Source: Paracnuella aquatica (GTDB lineage Bacteria > Bacteroidota > Bacteroidia > Chitinophagales > Chitinophagaceae). Taken from it: a stretch of DNA of 64,000 nucleotides. A program made the position numbers and the translations under genes. Below the pieces are notes generated by a model. That model did no database searches, had not been told where the DNA came from, and was given only the letters and a program-made list of their open reading frames with translations. Shown in pieces: positions 41,433 through 50,223 of this stretch (the stretch's first letter is position 1; every line of letters starts with the position of its first letter). The stretch lies in contig NZ_QOWJ01000002.1 of assembly GCF_003332885.2 (NCBI RefSeq), positions 186,001 to 250,000 on the forward strand, given 5' to 3'.

Positions 41433-43112
41433 ATGGCGTGGCGAAACAGGCGGTGGAAAACAATAATAGGGATAGCTGCGATCTTTCTGGGGTTGGTTTT
41501 TGCCATACTCCTGCTCATGGCCAACCGGCTGGTAACGCCCATGCTCCGCGAACGCCTGCATACCCTCATCATCCAGGGCTCCGACAGTTTGTACCGCTAC
41601 GAACTGGGCAACCTGAAAGCAAACTTTTTTGGCGGCAATGTAACGGTCGAAAACCTGCGCATCGACATTGACAGCAGTCATTACCGCCGGCTCGATGCGG
41701 CCCATGCACTGCCGTCGCTCACTATGGAGCTGCAACTGCAGCGTGGATATATCAGCGGGCTCAGCGTGTTCCGCCTCCTGTTCAGCAAGCGTATAGAAAT
41801 CACGGAAATCGGTTCAAAAGAAGCAAACGTTCGGCTGTCGCGGCATGTGCGGCCCAACAATATTGCCAGCAACGCACAGCCGCTGTGGAAAATGCTGCAG
41901 CCGGCCATCCGCAGCATTCAGGTCGACCGCATCAACCTGGACGGAATAAAACTGCTCTATGCCAACGCCGATACATCCGAATCGGTGCAACTGCAGTTCG
42001 ATCGCTGTGTGGCCCAGTTCAACAATGTGCGGGTAGATTCGGCGGCCGCTGCTGATACATCGCGTATTGTATTTACCAAAAACATCACGCTGCGGTTTGC
42101 CGACCTTTCTTACCGCACCCCCGATTCGTTGTACAACATGGCGGCGGAGCAGCTTTACTATTCGTCGGGCGACCGCTACCTGGAACTGGCCAATTTTACC
42201 CTGCAGCCAACCCTCGACCTGGCCACATTTTACAAAACCATGGGCCGGCGCATGAGCCGCTACGAGGTGACTACCAACAAGGCTTATTTTACCAACCTGC
42301 GACTTGATCGCTTTATTCACGACAATATTATTGTGGCCGACAGTGCCGTGGTGGTGCAACCGGACCTAGAAATTTACCTGGATAAAACGCTGCCGCCGGA
42401 GTATGTAAGTAAACTGGGCACTTACCCTCACCAGCGGCTGCTGCATGCACCCATGGCTATTGATGTGCGTACGCTGCATGTAAAAAACGGCGACCTGAGC
42501 TACACCGAGCGGGGCGAAAAAACAGACAAGGAGGGAACACTCACGTTTAGGGGCACCAACCTACTGGTAAACAATGTAACCAACCTGCCGGCACGAATCC
42601 AGAAAGACCCCTTGTGTGTGGCGCAGATGAACACCAACATTTTAGAAAATAGCCCGCTGGAGGCCCATTTTACTTTTTACCTCGACTCGGCTGATGGCGA
42701 ATGGGCTGTATCGGGCAGGGCCAGAAATGTAACGGCCGCGCAGCTCAATACGGTGGCCATGCCGCTCGGCAACACCGAACTTACATCGGGCAAAATCGAC
42801 GACATCAAGTTTGCACTGCGCGGCGACAGCTACCGCGGCTACGGACGGGTGGAAATGCGCTATTCAAACATGGCCGTGATCCTGCGCACTATTGACGATG
42901 AAACCGGCGCACTGAAAACCAAAAAACTGCTCACTAAACTGCTCAACAAGTTTACACTCTACCCCAGCAATCCCGGCCCCGATGGCGTGGTGCGGCACGG
43001 CAACGAAGTGGTATATGCCCGCCCCTCCAACCAATCTTTTTTTGCCACCATCTGGAAAACCATGCTCAAAGGCATGCAGGAAGTGATGCTGAAAAGCGGG
43101 GTGTATGAGTAG
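41433..43112 (+). CDS. AsmA-like / intermembrane-lipid-transport-type protein
   Basis: The start is ATG 41433 (MAWRNRRWKTII), because the longer frame runs through the repeat arm. The 559-residue protein has a single N-terminal membrane helix (about 10-30) and a long beta-rich body with an early FFGGNVTVENLRIDID and C-terminal RGDSYRGYGRVEMRYSNM, typical of AsmA/DUF748-like proteins that form a groove in the periplasm and may move lipids or assist outer-membrane assembly. The assignment rests on overall layout, not a catalytic motif. Its stop codon is embraced by the next inverted repeat. Confidence 0.7.
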   Translation: MAWRNRRWKTIIGIAAIFLGLVFAILLLMANRLVTPMLRERLHTLIIQGSDSLYRYELGNLKANFFGGNVTVENLRIDIDSSHYRRLDAAHALPSLTMELQLQRGYISGLSVFRLLFSKRIEITEIGSKEANVRLSRHVRPNNIASNAQPLWKMLQPAIRSIQVDRINLDGIKLLYANADTSESVQLQFDRCVAQFNNVRVDSAAAADTSRIVFTKNITLRFADLSYRTPDSLYNMAAEQLYYSSGDRYLELANFTLQPTLDLATFYKTMGRRMSRYEVTTNKAYFTNLRLDRFIHDNIIVADSAVVVQPDLEIYLDKTLPPEYVSKLGTYPHQRLLHAPMAIDVRTLHVKNGDLSYTERGEKTDKEGTLTFRGTNLLVNNVTNLPARIQKDPLCVAQMNTNILENSPLEAHFTFYLDSADGEWAVSGRARNVTAAQLNTVAMPLGNTELTSGKIDDIKFALRGDSYRGYGRVEMRYSNMAVILRTIDDETGALKTKKLLTKLLNKFTLYPSNPGPDGVVRHGNEVVYARPSNQSFFATIWKTMLKGMQEVMLKSGVYE

Positions 43113-43371
43113 TCCGAAGTCGGAAGACGGAGGTCCGAAGACGGGAAAGACAGGAAAGACAGTAAAGAATGGAATGGATGCAGGCTTGGTCTGAAATGGA
43201 TTTCCCAGTCAGCAGCTGAAAGAGATGTTTGAAAAATTGAGCCACCCTATTGCAAACACAAACGCAAGACCATTCCTTTTACCACAACCAACACTACTCC
43301 CAACTCTAAACTCCCGACTCTCGACTTTCCCGTCTTTTCCGTCTTCGGACTTCCGTCTTCCAACCTCCGAC
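43111..43371. repeat. Word palindrome, GTCCGAAG type, without a gene
   Basis: The left arm (43119-43160) and right arm (43323-43371) match in inverted orientation at 38 of 42 bases once a seven-base extra word in the right arm is allowed. The words (GTCCGAAG, AAGACGG, GTCGG) are the same as those in the unit at 13945-14508. The left copy begins within the stop codon of the AsmA-like gene. The 160-base interior has no gene. Confidence 0.72.
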
Positions 43372-43405
43372 TTCTTCTCTCTCCCTTCTTTGCTATCTTG
43401 CCCCT

Positions 43406-44509
43406 ATGTCCCGCACTTATTTTTCGGCGCCCAAAATTTTTACCGGCGAAGCATGGCTCCACGATCATGCACTTGTTGTGACCAATGGCCGCATTGAAGC
43501 CCTGCTGCCCGCCGATGAAATACCCGCCGATACTGTTCATACGCATTTTGAGTTGGCCAGCATGGCACCCGCCTTTATCGACCTGCAGATTTATGGCGCC
43601 AACAGCAAATTGCTGGCAGTACATCCCACCGTTGATGCGCTCCAGGATCTGTATGCATATTGCGCAGCCGGCGGGGCGCCGCTGTTTCAGCCCACAGTGG
43701 CTACCAACACCATGGATGTTTTTTTCAAAGCCATTGATGCAGTGCGGCAGTACCAGCAGCAGGGTGGCAAGGGCGCCATCGGGCTGCATGTGGAAGGGCC
43801 TTGGATCAGTATGGCCAAACGCGGTGCGCACCTGCCCGAATGTGTGCACCCGCCAACGCTGGACGAAGCCCGCCAACTGCTGGAGTATGGCAAAGACGTG
43901 ATTACGATGATTACCCTAGCACCGGAAGTGTGCAGCGATGAAGTGATCCAACTGGTGCAATCTTATGGCGTGATGGTTTCGGCGGGGCACAGCAGTGCCA
44001 GCTTTGCGCAGGCCAACCGGGCTTTTAACGAACAAAACATTGGCGTAGCCACGCATATGTACAATGCAATGAGTGCATTGCAGCACCGCGAGCCAGGACT
44101 GGTAGGTGCGTTGCTACTGCACCACTCGGCAAGGGCCAGCATTATCCCGGATGGGCACCATGTTGATTTTGCAGCCATCCAACTGGCGCACCAAATGATG
44201 GGCAACCGCCTGTTTGCCATTACCGATGCGGTTACCGAAACCACCGAAGGCGGCTATCGGCACCAAAAAGTTGGCGATAAGTATGAAAGCAACGGTGTGC
44301 TCAGCGGATCGGCTTTAACGATGCATGCCGCATTTACCAACTTGGTGCAGCATGCCGGCATTAAAGTAGAAGAGGCACTGCGCATGTGCAGCCTGTACCC
44401 GGCGCAGGTAATGGGGCTTGATACGCAGTACGGCAAGCTGGCTGCGGGTTTTGCCGCAAATTTTATCGTGCTGGACCAACAGTTGGAACTGCAGCATACG
44501 TTTGGCTAA
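43406..44509 (+). CDS. nagA: N-acetylglucosamine-6-phosphate deacetylase
   Basis: The 367-residue amidohydrolase removes acetate from GlcNAc-6-phosphate in amino-sugar and cell-wall recycling. Metal and substrate residues are visible in HVEGPWI (Glu), SAGHSSASF (His), THMYNAMSALQHREPG (His), IIPDGHHVDF and the catalytic Asp in AITDAVTE. Length fits the family. NagB and transporters are not adjacent. A bidirectional terminator follows. Confidence 0.95.
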   Translation: MSRTYFSAPKIFTGEAWLHDHALVVTNGRIEALLPADEIPADTVHTHFELASMAPAFIDLQIYGANSKLLAVHPTVDALQDLYAYCAAGGAPLFQPTVATNTMDVFFKAIDAVRQYQQQGGKGAIGLHVEGPWISMAKRGAHLPECVHPPTLDEARQLLEYGKDVITMITLAPEVCSDEVIQLVQSYGVMVSAGHSSASFAQANRAFNEQNIGVATHMYNAMSALQHREPGLVGALLLHHSARASIIPDGHHVDFAAIQLAHQMMGNRLFAITDAVTETTEGGYRHQKVGDKYESNGVLSGSALTMHAAFTNLVQHAGIKVEEALRMCSLYPAQVMGLDTQYGKLAAGFAANFIVLDQQLELQHTFG

Positions 44510-44556
44510 AATAGCTTGAGGCTTGCTGATACCTGCACTTTATTTTACAACAAACA

Positions 44557-44583
44557 GGGCATACCCATGCAGGTATGCCCTTT
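44557..44583. terminator. Bidirectional terminator between nagA and a converging gene
   Basis: GGGCATACC pairs perfectly with GGTATGCCC around a six-base loop, followed by TTTAT. Confidence 0.78.
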
Positions 44584-44627
44584 ATCATTAGTGCATCTTT
44601 AAACCATGTTTGCCGTTGTAAAAACTA

Positions 44628-44984
44628 TTACCGCGTGGGCTGCAGGTAAATGGTTTTGCTCCCCTTAGGCTGTGTAAAATACTGGTACAGCCAGGTAAGT
44701 GTAAACGTGGGAATAAAATCAAGTCCGGGCAGAATCTCTTCCACGAAGTTGAAAATACCACCGAAGAAACCTTTGGTACCGCCAAACATCCGCATAAAAA
44801 TCATGGCCGAAACGGGCGCCCACACAATATCGAACACCTCACCCACTACAGGCAGCGCAAAAGAAGCATAACCCAGCAGGTCCATCACAATACAGGCGCC
44901 TAGCGAAGGCAATTTTTGAGGGGTTGCCAACGGCGCATTCCTTTTGCCACGGAACAGCAAACGGTTGAGCAAAAATTTTTTCAT
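44628..44984 (-). CDS. Small membrane protein of unknown function
   Basis: The 118-residue protein has a basic N-terminus (MKKFLLNRLLFRGKRN) and two or three hydrophobic segments (VMDLLGYASFALPVVGEV, VWAPVSAMIFMRMF, LDFIPTFTLTWLYQYF). It resembles conserved Bacteroidota inner-membrane proteins without known role. It appears monocistronic. Confidence 0.78.
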   Translation of the reverse strand: MKKFLLNRLLFRGKRNAPLATPQKLPSLGACIVMDLLGYASFALPVVGEVFDIVWAPVSAMIFMRMFGGTKGFFGGIFNFVEEILPGLDFIPTFTLTWLYQYFTQPKGSKTIYLQPTR

Positions 44985-45287
44985 GTAGTTGCAAATGCCT
45001 GTTTGCGGGCATCGCTACAATTGACGAGAAAAAAGTGCCAGTAGTTGGGTGGCGCTGTTAGTGTTTCGTTATAAAAACCGGATAAGGGTATCCGGCCCTG
45101 GTGCTGCTGCAAAAGGGTAAAAGGGAACTGTACTGCGCTGAAGGAGCGCAGCAGCACGGGGTAATAAAAATGGCAAACAGGAAGGAAAATAGGCCGCTGC
45201 TGAAAAGCGAGCGGTGCAGTGAAACAGCAGCCGGGATGGGCAGGATAGCCAGCACCCCGGCTGTTTTGTTATGATGCAAAAAGTGGA
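44985..45287. other. Intergenic region with hairpins
   Basis: No convincing gene. CTGCGCT pairs with AGCGCAG near 45136-45155. AACAGCAGCCGGG (45222-45234) pairs with CCCGGCTGTT (45257-45266) with a three-base bulge and probably ends the acidic-protein transcript on the minus strand. Confidence 0.5.
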
Positions 45288-45587
45288 TTACAGGGTGTCG
45301 TCCTCCTCGTCTTCATCATCGTCGTCCAGTGTCAGATCGTCGTCCAGATCTTCATCATCCACATCCTCGATGGCTGCATCATCAATGTCTGCGTCATCGA
45401 TATCTGCATCATCCAGGTCCTCGTCGTCAAGGTCTTCATCATCCAGGTCCAGGTCGTCTTCATCTTCATCCAGATCATCATCGTCGGCAGCCGAGCGGGC
45501 AGTAACCGGTTGCAGCAAAGTTTCTGATCCAAAAGGGTTCTGTGCTTCCATATCAGCAGTCATCAGGGCGTTCCGTGCATTTTCCAT
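45288..45587 (-). CDS. Highly acidic low-complexity protein
   Basis: The 99-residue product has a normal N-terminal 33 residues (MENARNALMTADMEAQNPFG) and then about 65 residues dominated by Asp, with Glu and periodic Leu, Ile or Ala (repeats of the type DLDDED and DADIDD). It has no signal peptide. Such tails can bind cations or basic proteins, or act as DNA mimics, but nothing here decides. A Ser-rich frame on the opposite strand is its shadow. Confidence 0.72.
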   Translation of the reverse strand: MENARNALMTADMEAQNPFGSETLLQPVTARSAADDDDLDEDEDDLDLDDEDLDDEDLDDADIDDADIDDAAIEDVDDEDLDDDLTLDDDDEDEEDDTL

Positions 45588-45756
45588 GACTAAGAGGTTT
45601 TAGAAGGTTAGGTGTTTAAAATAATATGCCAAATAAAAAAGTGCAATAGGTGCGGTGGTGTGATGCAGTTTTCACAAAGCAGGAATGCGGTGCAACAGCG
45701 TTGCGGCAACCAAGATACCAACTAAGCACCAAATTGCAGCCGCGCCGCTTTGTAAT

Positions 45757-46287
45757 TTATTTTTCTGCGCCGGGCGGTTGCTGCAGCAGCATATCGCTGT
45801 ACGATTGGGCCAGGTAATCACTATCGGCAACTCCAAACAGGGTGGCAAAATAGCGGCATTGTTCCTGTAGCTTTTCGGCACCAATGCTGCCGTCCGCATC
45901 AATAGCTTCCACCTCTAAGAACTGGCCCAGGCCGGCCACTTCGTCGAAGTGAATTTTTACGTTGTCAACAAAATAAATACGGCGACGCTTTTCTACAACT
46001 ACTTTAATACCCAAGGCTGCAGTGAGCAGTGCTTTCAGTGCCGCATCGGGCTGGTGCTGGTACAAGATCACATCGCTTTGTTTGGCGCCGGCAATATTGC
46101 TGCGCTGGTAATGAATGAGGGCGTGTTCAATATTGCCTTCGCGCAGCTTCATGCGGCCATGCGGTACATTGAAGTACGTGTCTTTTTGGTGGTCTTCGCC
46201 GGCAAAACGTGGGTTGTGATCGGCCAGCAATTGCTGCAGTTCCTTGTTGCGACTGCTGCGGGCTTTAAATTCTATGTTCAGGTGCAT
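45757..46287 (-). CDS. CYTH-domain protein (class IV adenylate cyclase-like)
   Basis: The 176-residue protein belongs to the CYTH tunnel-fold group acting on triphosphates: MHLNIEFKAR (ExExK-like), DTYFNVPHGRMKLREG, RRRIYFVDNVKIHFDEV and LGQFLEVEAID. Relatives include adenylate cyclases and thiamine- or inorganic triphosphatases; substrate cannot be chosen. The start is ATG at 46287; the open frame continues upstream only because the heptamer repeat is stop-free in that frame. Confidence 0.88.
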   Translation of the reverse strand: MHLNIEFKARSSRNKELQQLLADHNPRFAGEDHQKDTYFNVPHGRMKLREGNIEHALIHYQRSNIAGAKQSDVILYQHQPDAALKALLTAALGIKVVVEKRRRIYFVDNVKIHFDEVAGLGQFLEVEAIDADGSIGAEKLQEQCRYFATLFGVADSDYLAQSYSDMLLQQPPGAEK

Positions 46288-46318
46288 GGCGGCAAGATAG
46301 GGAGAGTTTGTAGTTGAA

Positions 46319-46415
<97 letters not shown>

Positions 46416-46439
46416 ATGAAAATAGCGGTGAAGGTAACC

Positions 46440-46621
46440 CGTCATTGCGAGGCGCAGCCGGAGCTAACAACAAAAAGTATTTGCATCGCCGAAGCAATCT
46501 CCCTCCATTTTGGACAACCTAAACTTCCTGCCGTAAAAAACCATTTGCTCAAGCACACAAGGAGATTGCTTCGGCGCCCCAATGATTTTTTTCAAAAACC
46601 CTACTGCGCCTCGCAATGACG
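46440..46621. mobile_element. MITE-like element with nested inverted repeats
   Basis: Terminal 17-base inverted repeats CGTCATTGCGAGGCGCA (46440-46456 and 46605-46621) are perfect. A second perfect 16-base pair, CGCCGAAGCAATCTCC (46487-46502) and its complement (46561-46576), lies inside. From memory, the CATTGCGAGG and GAAGCAATCTCC modules occur as dispersed extragenic repeats in many bacteria. No coding capacity. Confidence 0.75.
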
Positions 46622-46656
46622 AACTCTGCCAACCACATCACTAATTACCGACTTTG

Positions 46657-46682
46657 AACTCTCAACTCTCAACTCTCAACTC
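46657..46682. repeat. Inverted partner of the heptamer array
   Basis: About 3.5 copies of CTCTCAA, complementary to the TTGAGAG array at 46321-46415, on the far side of the MITE-like element. Confidence 0.85.
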
Positions 46683-46743
46683 CCTCCCGCATGGCACAAT
46701 TTTTTTCCACCTTAAGCCACAGAGCAAGTGTCAATCAACCAGT

Positions 46744-46968
46744 ATGGAGCAACTATTTACCACCCAACTCAAACAAGGCGGCGGCACCATGGCCTACCGC
46801 GTGGCATTTGCCAACGAGCAATATCATTTTATCCCCGACGGCATGCAGGGCAGCCCGTTTGCCCTCCGCCGCGAACACGATGAGTGGCACCCCGTAGAGC
46901 CCCTGCCCGAAGAGGTATTGCAGCAAGCTATTGCAGCATTGGAGCAGTACCTGTTGCAGCAGCACTAA
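46744..46968 (+). CDS. Small hypothetical protein
   Basis: The 74-residue protein starts at ATG 46744 (MEQLFTTQLKQGGG); the upstream part of the frame is repeat DNA. It has MAYRVAFANEQYHFIPDG, REHDEWHPVEPLPEEVLQQ and a C-terminal helix. It resembles small conserved Chitinophagaceae proteins of unknown function. The RNA-ligase-like gene begins 14 bases later. Confidence 0.72.
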   Translation: MEQLFTTQLKQGGGTMAYRVAFANEQYHFIPDGMQGSPFALRREHDEWHPVEPLPEEVLQQAIAALEQYLLQQH

Positions 46969-46982
46969 GCCTCGCTGCAACT

Positions 46983-47513
46983 ATGGCGCCCCTCATTCTC
47001 ACCCTTACCATCGAGGCCGAAGCACAGACCTATTTCAATCAATTGCGGCAGCAATATTTTCCGCCCGAACGCAATTTCCTCGATGCGCACCTGACCCTGT
47101 TCCACCACCTGCCGCCAGCGCACCCCGGTATTATTCCAACTATTCAGGCCTTATGTGCCGCCCAGCCCCGCATGCAATTGCTGGCTGCCAAAATGGTCAA
47201 CATCGGCAAAGGCGTAGCTATCAAAATTGTATGTCCGCCGTTGCAAAGCCTGCATGGCCGGATGCGCAAGCTGTGGCTCGAGTTGCTTACGCCGCAAGAC
47301 CGGCAGGGCATCTGGCCGCATATTACCATTCAAAACAAAGTGGCGCCCCAACAGGCAGCAGCCTTGTTGGAGCAACTGGCGCCTACATTTTCTCCCTTTC
47401 ATTTTTGGGGCACCGGCCTCACCCTTTGGGAGTACCGGGGCGGCCCCTGGCACCAGTTGCAGCAGTTTGCATTTACCGGGGAAGAAATGGCGCAAAACAG
47501 CCCGGCGTCCTAG
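46983..47513 (+). CDS. 2'-5' RNA ligase family protein
   Basis: The 176-residue protein has the two HxT motifs of the 2H phosphoesterase superfamily: AHLTLFHHL near residue 40 and PHITIQNKV near 118. 2H enzymes act on cyclic phosphates of RNA or nucleotides. The start at 46983 is chosen because the first beta strand (MAPLILTLTIEAEA) begins there. It lies between a small hypothetical gene and the DUF4136 gene, all on the plus strand. Confidence 0.88.
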   Translation: MAPLILTLTIEAEAQTYFNQLRQQYFPPERNFLDAHLTLFHHLPPAHPGIIPTIQALCAAQPRMQLLAAKMVNIGKGVAIKIVCPPLQSLHGRMRKLWLELLTPQDRQGIWPHITIQNKVAPQQAAALLEQLAPTFSPFHFWGTGLTLWEYRGGPWHQLQQFAFTGEEMAQNSPAS

Positions 47514-47563
47514 CGTTATTCCAGCGTTTTTTGCTTGCATGCTTTTTGGAGTTATGCAGGTAA

Positions 47564-48142
47564 ATGCGAAACATGAAGCGGCTGATGGGTTGTGTACTGG
47601 TTGGGCTGTTACTGGCGGCCTGTTCCAGCAAAGTGTATGTGCTGCGCAGCGAAGGCGCCAATATGGCCAAAAACCGAACCTTTAGATGGGTAGATACCAG
47701 GGCCGCAGCAAACAGCACCGAAATGCGGCAGTCGGTATTTGCCGAAATCAGCATCCGCAATGCGGTGCATGCAGCACTGGAACGGGCAGGCTGGAAAGCA
47801 GCGGCAGATGGCGCCGAAGTATTGATTGGCTACGATATACTGGTGGAGCGCACCGTGGAGCAGCAGCAAAACCCGGTGAACACGCAGCCCTTTGCCCGTT
47901 TATATTACAACCCTTACCTGCAGCGCTGGGGCCACATTTATTACCCGGCACGCTTTGCGGGTTTTGAAACCCAAACCGTTCCGGTAAAAGAAGCCACACT
48001 TACCCTATCCATGATGGATGCCCAAACCGACGAAGCCCTGTGGCAGGGCTGGACCTCGCAGCGCATTGGTGCCACAAAGCTTACCGAAGAGGAGATTGAA
48101 AAAGCGGTGCACCGGATATTGGAAAAACTGGAAGCGCCCTAA
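47564..48142 (+). CDS. DUF4136 lipoprotein
   Basis: The 192-residue protein has a lipobox (LLLAACSSK) and the DUF4136 domain (RTFRWVDTR, RNAVHAALERAGWKAA, ILVERTVEQQQ, LTLSMMDAQTDEALWQGW). The fold relates to TolB/Spy-like periplasmic lipoproteins; function unknown. A second ATG at 47573 is also a plausible start. Confidence 0.9.
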   Translation: MRNMKRLMGCVLVGLLLAACSSKVYVLRSEGANMAKNRTFRWVDTRAAANSTEMRQSVFAEISIRNAVHAALERAGWKAAADGAEVLIGYDILVERTVEQQQNPVNTQPFARLYYNPYLQRWGHIYYPARFAGFETQTVPVKEATLTLSMMDAQTDEALWQGWTSQRIGATKLTEEEIEKAVHRILEKLEAP

Positions 48143-48217
48143 CGGTAAAGCACAACTGAAAAAGCGCATTCCCCATATTTTGTGGGTATATTAGATACAA
48201 CTTCGTTTAGCCCAAAG

Positions 48218-48799
48218 ATGAACATCAACTACGAAATCATTTCTGCCACGGCACTGGGTATTGCACTCAGCGCCTGTTGCGGTTTCCGGGTGTTTGTGCC
48301 CGTGCTGGCCGCTTCGCTGGCGGGGCGTATGGGATGGGTAGGCCTGCCGCAGGATATGGCCTGGATGGCTACGGTGCCGGCGCTTATTTGCTTTGGCGTG
48401 GCAGCCGTGCTTGAGGTGCTGGCCTATTATATTCCAGTGGTGGATAACCTGCTCGATGCCATTGCCACGCCGCTGTCGGTGGGGGCAGGCACACTACTGG
48501 CCTCCTCGCTACTGCCTACCGCCGATGCCGAACCCCTGCTGCGTTGGACCGCCGCCCTGCTGGCCGGTGGTGGCGCTGCAGGCACCATACAAATGGGCAC
48601 CGGCTTGTTGCGCCTCCTTTCAACCAAAACCACGGTGGGCACCGGCAACGCTGTTGTGGCCACCGGCGAAAATGCTGCAGCCATCACTGGTTCGGTAGCC
48701 AGTTTTTTCTTCCCGGTTTTGCTGGCTGTACTGATGTTGGTGTTGGCGGTTTGGATATTATCGGGACTGAAACGGCAGTGGGCCAAAATGCGCCGGTAA
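48218..48799 (+). CDS. DUF4126 membrane protein
   Basis: The 193-residue polytopic protein begins at ATG 48218 (MNINYEIISATALG). It has five or six hydrophobic helices with small-residue motifs (GIALSACCGFRVFVPVL, YYIPVVDNLLDAIATPL) typical of DUF4126, whose role is unknown. It is in the same orientation as its neighbours and 75 bases from the previous gene. Confidence 0.88.
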   Translation: MNINYEIISATALGIALSACCGFRVFVPVLAASLAGRMGWVGLPQDMAWMATVPALICFGVAAVLEVLAYYIPVVDNLLDAIATPLSVGAGTLLASSLLPTADAEPLLRWTAALLAGGGAAGTIQMGTGLLRLLSTKTTVGTGNAVVATGENAAAITGSVASFFFPVLLAVLMLVLAVWILSGLKRQWAKMRR

Positions 48800-48865
48800 T
48801 ATGTTCAAGTCGCCTTTGCTCCCTTCGCTTTACGGCTGTGCTGCGAATTATATTATTTTTCCCGC

Positions 48866-50218
48866 ATGAAATGGTTCCTCCTTTTACTGCTGGTTTCATG
48901 CTCTTTGTATTCCGTTGCGCAAACAGACAACTACCTCATCCGCGCCGGGAAATTATTTGATAGCGAAACCGGCCGTTTCCTCACCGGCCGCGTGGTGCTG
49001 GTAAAAGGAAGAACCATTGAAGCAGTAAAAGAAGAAGCAGCACTAACGGCAGCGGAAAAAAGCACCTTCAGCCGCGTGGTCGATCTGTCAGCTTATGCGG
49101 TGATGCCCGGTTTGATCGACTGCCACACACACCTGCTGTACCGCGAAAAAGTATATCCGCGCCAAATGGAGCTGGAAGGCGCTGTGGACATGAGCCGCAT
49201 GCTGACGCTGGAAGGCGATGCTTACCGGGCAGTGTACGGCACCGCCAGGGCAAAAGGATATCTCGAAAATGGGATTACTTCCGTTCAGGACTTGGGCAAC
49301 TCGGGCTTGTTTGCCGATGTGGCGCTGCGCCGCGGCATCGAAGAAGGCTTGGTGCCCGGTCCGCGGATGCGCTGCTCTGGGCCTGGTTTATCTACCGAAG
49401 GTGGGCAGCTGCCCGGCCTGTTGCACAAACACCGCCACCTGGCCGCCGATGAATACCGCGTGGTAACCAGCGCTGCCGATGGCATCCAGGCTGTGCGGGA
49501 AAACCTGACGCAGGGCGCCAGCGTGATCAAAATTTTTGCTAACAACACACCCAATAACACCATGCTGAGCCGTGCCGAAATAGAAGCCATTGTGCAGGAA
49601 GCACACCGTTATGGCGTAAGGGTAACGGCCCATGCCACCAGCAATACAGCAGTGTGGACGGCAGTGATGGCTGGGGTGGATGGCATTGAACACGGCTACC
49701 AGATTGCTGATTCGACCATGGAGCTGATGGCCCGCAGGGGAACGGTGTGGGTGCCCACATTTGGCGATAGCGCTCAGTATGCAGAATACATCAGCATGGC
49801 CAACCTGGGCAATACAGAGGAGTTAAAAGCAATCCCGCAAATCGTATCCGGATTTCAGCAATACAGAACGGCGCTGCTCAAACGCGGCCGCCAAAAAGGA
49901 CTGCTTATTGCCGCTGGCAGCGACGACTACTTGGATGTGTCCTTCCCGATGGGCGAAACATCAAAACGCAACCTGATTGGCTATGTGGAAGCCGGCGTGC
50001 CCCTGCCCGAAGTGCTGCAATGGGCTACCCGCAATGCAGCCAAACAACTGGCTTGGGAAGGAAAAATTGGTGTGCTTAAAAAAGGCGCCTGGGCCGATAT
50101 AGTGGCTTTTGACACCAGCCTCGATACAAACATCAATGCCCTGCTGCAAACGCATTTTGTAATGAAAGGGGGCAAAATATATGTGGGTGCCGAACACGTG
50201 AAAGGCGCCAGCCGTTAG
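48866..50218 (+). CDS. Secreted amidohydrolase, imidazolonepropionase-like
   Basis: The 450-residue protein has a signal peptide ending at SVAQ and the amidohydrolase barrel with the metal motif DCHTHLLY (near residue 90), VIKIFAN (carbamylated Lys candidate), VTAHATSN, GIEHGYQI and AAGSDDYL. Exported members of this group include prolidase-like and xenobiotic-cleaving hydrolases. Substrate unknown. Confidence 0.9.
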   Translation: MKWFLLLLLVSCSLYSVAQTDNYLIRAGKLFDSETGRFLTGRVVLVKGRTIEAVKEEAALTAAEKSTFSRVVDLSAYAVMPGLIDCHTHLLYREKVYPRQMELEGAVDMSRMLTLEGDAYRAVYGTARAKGYLENGITSVQDLGNSGLFADVALRRGIEEGLVPGPRMRCSGPGLSTEGGQLPGLLHKHRHLAADEYRVVTSAADGIQAVRENLTQGASVIKIFANNTPNNTMLSRAEIEAIVQEAHRYGVRVTAHATSNTAVWTAVMAGVDGIEHGYQIADSTMELMARRGTVWVPTFGDSAQYAEYISMANLGNTEELKAIPQIVSGFQQYRTALLKRGRQKGLLIAAGSDDYLDVSFPMGETSKRNLIGYVEAGVPLPEVLQWATRNAAKQLAWEGKIGVLKKGAWADIVAFDTSLDTNINALLQTHFVMKGGKIYVGAEHVKGASR

Positions 50219-50223
50219 GCCCT

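Noticed and set aside
43225-43497. 90-codon frame before nagA
   Set aside because: Translated repeat arm, overlapping the nagA start out of frame.
45058-45279. 73-codon frame on the minus strand
   Set aside because: Covers intergenic hairpins and has an implausible Cys/Ser-rich composition.
45271-45603. Serine-rich frame on the plus strand
   Set aside because: It is the complement of the Asp codons of the acidic protein; the minus-strand reading has the normal N-terminus and start.
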